Shown piece after piece: positions 18,114 through 24,989 of a stretch of DNA of 64,000 nt. A program made the translations under genes and the position numbers. Within the stretch, counting starts at the first letter, position 1. Each line of letters begins with the position of its first letter. The stretch is from Brevibacterium aurantiacum (GTDB taxonomy: Bacteria; Actinomycetota; Actinomycetes; Actinomycetales; Brevibacteriaceae), in assembly GCF_900169065.1 (NCBI RefSeq), contig NZ_FXZB01000019.1:44582-108581 (forward strand). Reading direction: 5' to 3'. Under the pieces are notes generated by a model. The model was not told the DNA's origin and ran no database searches. It saw nothing but the letters and a program-made list of their open reading frames with translations.

Positions 18114-19058
18114 ATGAACAACCGCATCGTCATCACCACCGACTACCTCCGCCCGGGCGACACCGTCGACACGATGCTGCGAGATCGCGGCCTCGAACCG
18201 GTCTACTCGCCGGCGGGCGGAACTCGCACGGACGAAGAGAAGCTGGCTCTGTTCGAAGGAGCCGTCGGTGCAATCGCTGCGAGTGAACCGGTCGCGCGTG
18301 ACATGCTCGCGACCTCCCCAATGCTGAAGGTCATCGCCCGGGCAGGGGTGGGCTATGACAACGTCGACATCGATGCGGCGGCCGAGCTCGGCATCCGCGT
18401 GTGCAACACACCAGGGGTCAACCACCACGCCGTCGCCGAGCTGGCGCTCGCACTCATGCTCGCCTGCGCTCGCCGACTCAACACCGTGCTGGCTGGAGTG
18501 GACGACGGCGGATGGCCACGCGAGGCCGGAACCGAACTGCGGGGCAAGAGTCTCGGCGTCATCGGATACGGACCCAGCGGCAAAGCGATCGCTGCCCTCG
18601 GTGTTGCGCTGGGAATGCGAGTCCTCGTCTCCACAGCCCACCCCGACTCCGAGCAGTCATCGGGCATCGAATTCGCCGATTTCGACACGACAATCAAAGC
18701 CGCCGACTACCTGTCTCTCCACAGCAGAGCGGGCAAGGGTGACCCGATCATCGACGCCGCGAGCCTCTCTGCGATGAAGAACTCGGCGATCCTCATCAAC
18801 ACTGCACGCGGCTCCCTCGTCGACGAAGCTGCTCTCGTCGAAGCGCTCAAGACAGGCGAGATCGCCGGCGCCGGACTCGACGTTCTGCAACGCGAACCCA
18901 TGGTCGAGGACAACCCGCTGCGAACGATGAGCAACGTCGTCATCACCTCCCACCTCGCCGGGCAGACGCTGGAGGCACGCGAACGCGCCGGGGTCGCGGC
19001 GGCTCAAGCCATCATCGATATCCTCGACGGAAAAACTCCACAGGGCACAGCCGTCTGA
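18114..19058 (+). CDS. D-isomer 2-hydroxyacid dehydrogenase (phosphoglycerate dehydrogenase-like)
   Basis: A 314-residue NAD-dependent dehydrogenase of the SerA/D-lactate dehydrogenase superfamily. The NAD motif is GVIGYGPSGKAIAALG; the catalytic trio appears as Arg in INTARGSLVDE, Glu in LDVLQREPM and His in ITSHLAGQT. It lacks the C-terminal ACT or ASB domain of many actinobacterial SerA proteins, so it is more likely a catabolic or general 2-ketoacid reductase than the serine-pathway enzyme. It seems to be transcribed alone and has a leaderless-type start. Confidence 0.86.
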   Translation: MNNRIVITTDYLRPGDTVDTMLRDRGLEPVYSPAGGTRTDEEKLALFEGAVGAIAASEPVARDMLATSPMLKVIARAGVGYDNVDIDAAAELGIRVCNTPGVNHHAVAELALALMLACARRLNTVLAGVDDGGWPREAGTELRGKSLGVIGYGPSGKAIAALGVALGMRVLVSTAHPDSEQSSGIEFADFDTTIKAADYLSLHSRAGKGDPIIDAASLSAMKNSAILINTARGSLVDEAALVEALKTGEIAGAGLDVLQREPMVEDNPLRTMSNVVITSHLAGQTLEARERAGVAAAQAIIDILDGKTPQGTAV

Positions 19059-19090
19059 CTAAGCTCTGGCCGGAACCACCTCGGCGGTCA

Positions 19091-19096
19091 TAGGGT
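19091..19096 (+). promoter_or_regulatory. -10 box of a predicted leaderless promoter (aldo/keto reductase gene)
   Basis: TAGGGT ends six bases before the ATG at 19103. The GGGG between them is not placed like a ribosome binding site. Confidence 0.45.
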
Positions 19097-19102
19097 TGGG
19101 GC

Positions 19103-19954
19103 ATGTCCCCTTCAGAGCACAGCTCAGCGATTCCGACCCTCGAACTCAACGACGGGGCCAGCATCCCGCAGAGCGGCCTCGGCACCTACGCCATGCACGA
19201 CGCAGAGGGCGTCGGAGCGATCATCGCCGGCATCGACAACGGCTATCGACTCCTCGATACCGCGGTCAACTATAAGAATGAGCGCGAAGTCGGCCAGGCC
19301 GTCATCGACTCCAAGGTGGGCCGGGACGAACTCTTCATCACCAGCAAGGTCCCGGGCCGTCACCACGGCTTCGACGAAACGATCGCCAGCACCGAGGAAT
19401 CCCTGGCCAGGCTCCAACTCGAGCGCCTCGACCTCCACCTCATCCACTGGCCCAACCCGAGCGTCGGCAAGTACGTCGACACCTGGCGCGGCCTCATCGA
19501 ACTGCGCGAACGCGGACTGGTGACCTCGATCGGAGTCTCGAACTTCACCGAGGCGATGCTCCAGGAACTCATCGACGAAACCGGCGTGACCCCGGCGGTC
19601 AACCAGATCGAACTCCACCCCTACTTCCCGCAGAGCAAGCTCATCGAATTCCACAGATCGATCGGCGTCCAGACCGAATCCTGGTCACCGCTGTACCGCG
19701 ACCAGGGTCTGTTCGACGAAGCCCCCATCGCCGAGGCTGCGGCTGCCCACGGAGTTCAGCCGGCTCAGGTGGTCCTGCGCTGGCACCTCGAGGTCGGCAG
19801 CCTGCCGATCCCGAAGTCGGCGAATCCTGAGAGGCAGCGGCTCAACGCCGATATCTTCGGCTTCAGCCTCACCTCCGCCGAGGTGGATGCCATCTCCGGT
19901 CTTGAGCGCGGTCGGATGAAGGGCCGGGACCCCCTGACCCACGAAGAGATGTGA
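19103..19954 (+). CDS. Aldo/keto reductase
   Basis: A 283-residue AKR5/AKR3-like NADPH-dependent reductase. The four catalytic residues are visible: Asp and Tyr in DTAVNYKNE, Lys in ITSKVPG and His in LHLIHWPNP. The C-terminal cofactor loop reads PIPKSANPERQRLN. Such enzymes reduce 2,5-diketo-gluconate, methylglyoxal and other carbonyls. It converges with the TetR gene 12 bases beyond its stop. The physiological substrate cannot be told. Confidence 0.9.
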   Translation: MSPSEHSSAIPTLELNDGASIPQSGLGTYAMHDAEGVGAIIAGIDNGYRLLDTAVNYKNEREVGQAVIDSKVGRDELFITSKVPGRHHGFDETIASTEESLARLQLERLDLHLIHWPNPSVGKYVDTWRGLIELRERGLVTSIGVSNFTEAMLQELIDETGVTPAVNQIELHPYFPQSKLIEFHRSIGVQTESWSPLYRDQGLFDEAPIAEAAAAHGVQPAQVVLRWHLEVGSLPIPKSANPERQRLNADIFGFSLTSAEVDAISGLERGRMKGRDPLTHEEM

Positions 19955-19966
19955 CCGGTGCTGCCG

Positions 19967-20638
19967 CTAGTGCGACTGTGCCGCTGAGAACACTTCGTTG
20001 AGTCCCATTCGGCTCGGGGTCGGTAGTGACCTGGCGGTCGGGGAATCCTGTGTCTCGAATGACTGGAGCAGGTAGGCGATGAGTCGTCGCGAGAGGTCGC
20101 GTGCATGCTCGGGTGGAGCCTCGCTGACGCCGCCGTTGGCGAGGAAGATCAGCATGAGGTCGCTGGGGTCGAAGTCGGGTCGGAGTTTGCCTGACTTCTG
20201 AGCACGTTCCACCAGGTCTGCGAAGACGGCTTCCGCATGCATGCGCTTCTCATCGATTCCTTGGCCCTCAGCAAATGCCGAGAGGAACGCCTCGGTGAAC
20301 CCACGGTCCTCGATTTGCATCCGGCCGAGAGCTTCGACGAACGAGCAGAATCCGCGCCACGGGTCAGGGTCGGCCGCAGCCTTGGCGAAGACCGCTTCGC
20401 AATGAGTGAGTTGGGTGGCGAACACCTCGGTGATCAGGGACCGGCGGTCAGGGAAGCGTCGGAACAGGGTTGCCGCGCCCACTCCTGCTCGGCGGGCAAT
20501 CGCCGTCATGGGCACATCGATACCGCGTTCGGCGAAGAGCTCCCGCGCCACCGTGAGAATGCGCGCCCTGTTGTCCGCGGCATCCGCACGCAGCTTCTGC
20601 GCGGGCACTTGAGTTTCGATCTGAGTCGTCTCGGCCAT
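19967..20638 (-). CDS. TetR/AcrR family transcriptional regulator
   Basis: A 223-residue regulator. The N-terminal helix-turn-helix (about 20-65) reads NRARILTVARELFAERG, VPMTAIARRAGVGAATLFRR, FPDRRSLITEVF. The ATG at 20638 is preceded by GAGAGAAG; the frame extends to 20683 but that start is less likely. It is divergent from the ketopantoate-reductase-like gene, and the 132-base gap has a small palindrome (20702-20712), so it likely represses that gene and itself. The ligand is unknown. Confidence 0.9.
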   Translation of the reverse strand: MAETTQIETQVPAQKLRADAADNRARILTVARELFAERGIDVPMTAIARRAGVGAATLFRRFPDRRSLITEVFATQLTHCEAVFAKAAADPDPWRGFCSFVEALGRMQIEDRGFTEAFLSAFAEGQGIDEKRMHAEAVFADLVERAQKSGKLRPDFDPSDLMLIFLANGGVSEAPPEHARDLSRRLIAYLLQSFETQDSPTARSLPTPSRMGLNEVFSAAQSH

Positions 20639-20701
20639 TTCTTCTCTCACTTCCGGAAAAACGGAATGCGGCGATGGGATCACTGCTTAATCTACATGTA
20701 A

Positions 20702-20712
20702 GTGGAAACCAC
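20702..20712. promoter_or_regulatory. Small palindrome between divergent tetR and reductase genes
   Basis: GTGGAAACCAC is a perfect palindrome (4-bp arms around AAA), overlapping GGAAACCACCTTCC. It is followed by TATATT-like sequence for the rightward gene. A TetR operator is plausible. Confidence 0.35.
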
Positions 20713-20770
20713 CTTCCATATATTGTGGAGAGTTGACGAGCGCCGAACGGCGCAGAGAAGAGACGCAGAC

Positions 20771-21718
20771 ATGAAGATTCTGATGTTCGGCCGCGGAGTC
20801 ATTTCGACACTGTACGGATGGGCCCTGGAGAAGGCAGGGAACGAGGTCGACTTCTATGTCCGCCCCGGACGTGCCGCCGACTTCGGCTCCTCGGTCGACG
20901 TGGACATCAGGGACGGCCGTGCCTCTAGTAAAGGGAAGCCGGTTCAGGAGAATTGGCCCATCACGCTGCGAGAGGACCTCGAACCGGACCACGACTACGA
21001 CCTCATCATCGTCAGCGTCAACCACGACCAGCTGGACAGCGCAGTCGACTTCCTCCAACCCCGAGTTGGCGGGGCCACAATCCTCATCTTCAACAACGTC
21101 TGGGCCGACCCTGCCGCTGCCATCTCGCGGCTGCCCCGTGAGCAGGTCACGTGGGGATTCCCTGGTGGCGGAGGTGGCTTTGACGTCAGCACCCTGCACG
21201 GTGGAATCGTCAGAAGCATCTTCCTCGGCGATATCGACGGGTCGAGCCGCACCGACCGGCACCGCGTCGTCCGTGAACTCTTCACGGACGCCGAATTCTC
21301 AATCTCCGACATCGCAGACTTCCGCAGCTGGCTCTGGTTCCACTTCATCCTCGACGCCGGAATCATGGTCGGATGGCTGCGGATGGGAAGCTTCGACGCA
21401 CTCGTCCGATCGCGCCCCGCACTGAAAGAAGTCGTCCGTCTCATCCGAGAGATGATCCCCGTCCTCACAGCGAAAGGCGGGACCTCACGGTTCGGCGCAG
21501 CAGCAGCAAGATTCATCCCCGCCAGCGTCATCGGTTTCGCTATGCAGAAGCTGCTGACCGGCGACAACCTGTTCACTTTCATCATGACCCAGGCCCAGAA
21601 CACCGGACACAACAACTACAAGGCGCAGGCAGATTACCCTCGCGATGTCCTCGCCGACGCCCGTCGCCTCGGAGTCGCGGTTCCTCGACTGGAAGCCAAC
21701 GAGCCGGCGTTCCGGTGA
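20771..21718 (+). CDS. Ketopantoate reductase family protein (ApbA/PanE-like)
   Basis: A 315-residue NADP-binding protein. The start MKILMFGRGVISTLYGWALE carries the GxGxxG-like motif (here GRGVIS), and YDLIIVSVNHDQLDSAVDFL matches the ApbA N-domain. The C-domain is less conserved, so the true substrate may not be ketopantoate. The ATG at 20771 was chosen because it places the Rossmann strand at the N-terminus; the frame is open to 20702. Divergent tetR control is probable. Confidence 0.78.
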   Translation: MKILMFGRGVISTLYGWALEKAGNEVDFYVRPGRAADFGSSVDVDIRDGRASSKGKPVQENWPITLREDLEPDHDYDLIIVSVNHDQLDSAVDFLQPRVGGATILIFNNVWADPAAAISRLPREQVTWGFPGGGGGFDVSTLHGGIVRSIFLGDIDGSSRTDRHRVVRELFTDAEFSISDIADFRSWLWFHFILDAGIMVGWLRMGSFDALVRSRPALKEVVRLIREMIPVLTAKGGTSRFGAAAARFIPASVIGFAMQKLLTGDNLFTFIMTQAQNTGHNNYKAQADYPRDVLADARRLGVAVPRLEANEPAFR

Positions 21719-21767
21719 TTTCCAGCAAATCCGCCATCGCCGAGGTGAGCCCGCCGATTGTGTGAGA

Positions 21768-22472
21768 ATGTTCCCTGTGAGCTCGGAGCCGGAGGACCTG
21801 CATGCGCCGCAGTACCAGCGTGGCCTGAGGCACCAGCGTTCTCTGCGGGGAATCGCGGCCGCTGTCTTCGCCACGTTCGTGGCACTGGCCTCCCACATGA
21901 TCGGCGGCGGCGCGCTGCCTTCAACCATGGGCGTCGTGGTGCCCTTGGTACTGTCGATGCTGGTCTGCGTTCTGCTCGCCGGTCGCAGACTTTCCTTGCC
22001 CAGACTGTCCCTGTCTGTGCTGGTCAGCCAGTCGCTCTTCCACCTGCTCTTCTCAGTCTTGGCTCCGATGACTGGGAGCCACAGTCCTGCGAACGCACTT
22101 GAGCGACATGCGATGCACCACTCGGGCCCGGAGACTATGCCCGGCTCCATTTCGCACACCATGTCCGGATCCGGCTCCGCGTCAGACGCCGGAGCCAGCA
22201 TGCATACGCACGCGTCACCGGGAATGCTGCTGGCGCACCTGATCGCCGCCGTGCTTACTATCGCCATGATCTACTGGTCGGAAGCGCTGCCGGCGAAGAT
22301 CGGCAGTTTCCTCCGACTCGTCATCCACGCGCTCCTGCCCACTGCGGTTCGACCGATGCCGGTTCCGAACGGACCGAAGCCCCACCTCGGCGTCGTCGAA
22401 CTTCTCCCTCTCCACCTTGGCGTTCTCCGCTCTCCTGTCCTCACCAGAGGACCACCCGTGGAAGCTTTCTGA
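21768..22472 (+). CDS. Membrane protein with His/Met-rich loop
   Basis: A 234-residue protein of unknown family with about four membrane helices (for example AAAVFATFVALASHMIGGG, LVLSMLVCVLLAG, LFHLLFSVLAPMTG, LLAHLIAAVLTIAMIYW). Between helices three and four is a loop rich in His, Met and Ser (ALERHAMHHSG, MHTHASPGM), typical of metal, especially copper, handling. ATG at 21768 or GTG at 21777 may be the start. It lies upstream of the PepSY membrane protein on the same strand, with a gap of 100 bases, so the two may act together in metal or heme-iron handling. Confidence 0.65.
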   Translation: MFPVSSEPEDLHAPQYQRGLRHQRSLRGIAAAVFATFVALASHMIGGGALPSTMGVVVPLVLSMLVCVLLAGRRLSLPRLSLSVLVSQSLFHLLFSVLAPMTGSHSPANALERHAMHHSGPETMPGSISHTMSGSGSASDAGASMHTHASPGMLLAHLIAAVLTIAMIYWSEALPAKIGSFLRLVIHALLPTAVRPMPVPNGPKPHLGVVELLPLHLGVLRSPVLTRGPPVEAF

Positions 22473-22572
22473 CCCCACCATCTTTGACCTCAGCGTCCGC
22501 GGGAATCCGCTGGCGCGCGCTCGCCTGACCAAATTTCAGGTCCGCCGAGCGCTCTTCACAGAAAGCTTCACC

Positions 22573-24063
22573 ATGACCACACCTTTGTCATCCCTGCCCG
22601 AAAATCGGCAGGGCCATCCGCGACCGCGCGGCACCAGTTGGCTCGGCCAACTCCTGCGCCGGCTCCACTTCTATGCCGGCATCTTCGTCGGTCCCTTCAT
22701 CCTCATCGCCGCACTCAGCGGCGCCCTGTACGCGATCAGCCCGCAGATCGAAAAAGTCGTCTACGCGGATGAACTGACCACCTCGGCGACGGGCCTCGCC
22801 CTGCCGCTGGCCGACCAGGTCACGGCCGCCACGACCTACACCGGGGGAGCGGAGAGCATCAGCGCGGTGCGCCCGGCACCGAAACCCGGCGCCACGACCC
22901 GGGTGATGTTCGATGACCCGAACCTGGGCGAGAGCGAATCCCGGGCGATCTTCATCGACCCCACCACCGCCGAGGTGAAGGGGGACCTGACCGTGTACGG
23001 AACCTCGGGATCCCTGCCCTTGCGAACCTGGGTCGATCAGCTGCACGGCAGCCTCCACCTCGGCAATTTCGGGCGGTACTACAGCGAAATCGCCGCGTCT
23101 TGGCTGGGCATCATCGCGGTCGCCGGACTGTGCCTGTGGGTAATGCGCGCCCGGCGGGCAAGGAAGGCCACTGCGCTGCTGCGGCCGTCGATGAAGCACA
23201 AGGGGCTGCGCCGCACATTCTCCTGGCACGCCTCGGTGGGGGTGTGGGCCGCGATCGGGATGCTGTTCCTGTCAGCAACCGGCATCACCTGGTCCCAGCT
23301 AGGCGGAGACAATGTGACGAAGCTGCGAGCGGCACTGGATTGGTCGACGCCAGCGGTCTCGACGGAACTGGGTGGAGGCTCCGCCGAGTCCGGCGGTGGT
23401 TCGGCGGGGGAGTCGGACGTCGGCGGTCACGCTGGACATGAGGGGCACACCGGGCACGAAGGCCACGCGGGTCATGGTGGCACGGATGCGTCGGATACTT
23501 CCGGAGTCGATCCCGCGGACTTCGACATGACCCTGGCTATGGCACGCGACATCAACGTCAACACTGGCCTCGTTGAGATCCTGCCGCCGGCCGATGATGA
23601 TTCGGCCTGGGTGGTCCAGGAGATCCAGCGCAGCTTCCCCACGGAGATCGATGCCCTGGCGATCGATGCCGAGACCATGGAGATCACCGATCGTGTCGAC
23701 TTCTCCGACTACGGGTTTGCCTCGAAGCTGGCGCGGTGGGGCGTCGACCTGCACATGGGAACGATGTTCGGTCTGGCCAGCCAGATCGTGCTCGTCGGCC
23801 TAGCAATTGGGATCGCGTCGATGGTCGTGTGGGGCTATGTGATGTGGTGGCAGCGCCGACCGAAGCACGATCCGAGCCGGAACTTCGGCGTCACGCCTGT
23901 TCGTGGTGCGCTGGCCAACGCACATTGGTGGTCGGTGGCTGCGGTTGTGCTTTCGGCTGTGGCGATCGGGGTATTCCTGCCGATGGTGGGGATCAGTGTG
24001 CTGGGATTCCTTGTTGTTGATGGGGTGCTGGCTCTATGGGCGAGGGGGCGGCAGGCGAGGTAG
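22573..24063 (+). CDS. PepSY-associated membrane protein with His-rich loop
   Basis: A 496-residue PepSY_TM family protein with four or more membrane helices (GIFVGPFILIAALSGALYAI, WLGIIAVAGLCLWVM, GVWAAIGMLFLSATGITW, IVLVGLAIGIASMVVWGYVM). Family hallmarks WVDQLHGSLHLG and SWHASVGVWA are present. Relatives include PiuB and siderophore-iron or sulfite reductase-like proteins. Residues about 284-303 form a Gly-His repeat loop (GGHAGHEGHTGHEGHAGHGG) that should bind divalent metal. The ATG at 22573 is preferred over an upstream extension. Its 3' end overlaps the convergent padR gene by 71 bases. Confidence 0.83.
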   Translation: MTTPLSSLPENRQGHPRPRGTSWLGQLLRRLHFYAGIFVGPFILIAALSGALYAISPQIEKVVYADELTTSATGLALPLADQVTAATTYTGGAESISAVRPAPKPGATTRVMFDDPNLGESESRAIFIDPTTAEVKGDLTVYGTSGSLPLRTWVDQLHGSLHLGNFGRYYSEIAASWLGIIAVAGLCLWVMRARRARKATALLRPSMKHKGLRRTFSWHASVGVWAAIGMLFLSATGITWSQLGGDNVTKLRAALDWSTPAVSTELGGGSAESGGGSAGESDVGGHAGHEGHTGHEGHAGHGGTDASDTSGVDPADFDMTLAMARDINVNTGLVEILPPADDDSAWVVQEIQRSFPTEIDALAIDAETMEITDRVDFSDYGFASKLARWGVDLHMGTMFGLASQIVLVGLAIGIASMVVWGYVMWWQRRPKHDPSRNFGVTPVRGALANAHWWSVAAVVLSAVAIGVFLPMVGISVLGFLVVDGVLALWARGRQAR

Positions 24064-24454
24064 TACACTCCTTGCCGGGAACACCACCCGGCAACTCCAC
24101 GAGATTCTCCGCGATCCCGGCAAGATACCGCGTCCCGAGAGGCGTGAGCGAGAGGTCCTTCCGTTTCGCTCCCGTCCTCGGGGCGCTGGTATCGGCACTG
24201 GCCAGGAGCCCAGAATCCTGCAGCCGTTTGAGGGTCCTGTAAAGACCGCGCTCGGTCACGTGCCAGCCGGTGGCAGCGGTGACTTTCTCAGCAATGGCGG
24301 CGACTCCGATCGGCTGATGCTCGGCGACGATGGTCAGTGTGACCGGTGTGAGCATTGACTTCTTGTAGGTCTCGACCCAGCTGTCGACCTTATGGCTCAG
24401 CCACTCTTCGCTTTCAGTGAGCGGCTCTGTCGCGTCGTCATGCTGTGATGCCAC
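23993..24454 (-). CDS. PadR family transcriptional regulator
   Basis: A 153-residue PadR-type winged-helix protein; the core is LTPVTLTIVAEHQPIGVAAI, GWHVTERGLYRTLKRLQDSG and GAKRKDLSLTPLGTRYL. It starts with GTG after GGAGGACTGAG. It follows the small membrane protein gene by one base, so the two are cotranscribed, and the pair is divergent from the MMPL gene across a double palindrome. PadR proteins often repress exporter genes, which fits here. The C-terminal 20 residues overlap the PepSY gene antisense. Confidence 0.86.
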   Translation of the reverse strand: MASQHDDATEPLTESEEWLSHKVDSWVETYKKSMLTPVTLTIVAEHQPIGVAAIAEKVTAATGWHVTERGLYRTLKRLQDSGLLASADTSAPRTGAKRKDLSLTPLGTRYLAGIAENLVELPGGVPGKECTTSPAAPSPIEPAPHQQQGIPAH

Positions 24455-24455
24455 C

Positions 24456-24905
24456 TCAGTCCTCCCAGCCGCGGCCGAGCACCGAACCGAGGAGGTGAAT
24501 GAGCAGACCGATGCCCCAGACCGCGCTCATCACCAAGGTTGCTCCGAACCAGGAGGACCCGAGGAGTGAGTGCGCCACTGCTTGAACATCGTTGTCGCTG
24601 CCGGCGACGACTGCACGGACGACGGCGTGGGCGTTGAAGGATGTCGTCACTGCGACATAGGCGATGACATGGGCGATCACGAGTCCGAAGCGCACATGCA
24701 GCAGCTTCCGACGGTTGATCACGATCCATACCGCAATGCCGACGGCGACGACCGCGGTGAGGGCCCCAGCGAGGATTGTCACTGCACCGCCGGTCAGTGC
24801 GACGACGAACTGGATGATGATCATGGCGGCTATGAGCGTCAGGGCATAGGGCAGTAGGAGGGAACGGGCATTGGCTGTCTGTGGTGCCTGTGCTGTTGTG
24901 TCCAT
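24456..24905 (-). CDS. Small integral membrane protein, unknown function
   Basis: A 149-residue protein with four predicted helices (YALTLIAAMIIIQFVVALTG, VTILAGALTAVVAVGIAVWI, FGLVIAHVIAYVAVTTSF, FGATLVMSAVWGIGLLIHLL). I do not recognise the family. The ATG at 24905 has TACAGT six bases upstream on its strand and no ribosome binding site, so a leaderless start is likely. It is cotranscribed with padR and divergent from the MMPL exporter, so it may be an accessory of the same efflux system. Confidence 0.7.
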   Translation of the reverse strand: MDTTAQAPQTANARSLLLPYALTLIAAMIIIQFVVALTGGAVTILAGALTAVVAVGIAVWIVINRRKLLHVRFGLVIAHVIAYVAVTTSFNAHAVVRAVVAGSDNDVQAVAHSLLGSSWFGATLVMSAVWGIGLLIHLLGSVLGRGWED

Positions 24906-24907
24906 AA

Positions 24908-24934
24908 TGGTACTGTACCAGTGGTTCAGTACCA
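24908..24934. promoter_or_regulatory. Double palindromic operator between the padR operon and the MMPL gene
   Basis: TGGTACTGTACCA (24908-24920, perfect) and TGGTTCAGTACCA (24922-24934, near-perfect) lie in tandem, 14 bases centre to centre. The first overlaps the minus-strand -10 box TACAGT (24912-24917) of the leaderless membrane-protein gene. It is a strong candidate PadR binding site. Confidence 0.65.
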
Positions 24935-24977
24935 AAGTGAAGAGCTGCGGAATAACTTCCGAGGTCGACTACTGGCG

Positions 24978-24983
24978 TACTCT
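24978..24983 (+). promoter_or_regulatory. -10 box of a predicted leaderless promoter (MMPL gene)
   Basis: TACTCT ends six bases before the ATG at 24990, with no ribosome binding site. The double palindrome lies 44 bases upstream. Confidence 0.5.
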
Positions 24984-24989
24984 GAGAAC

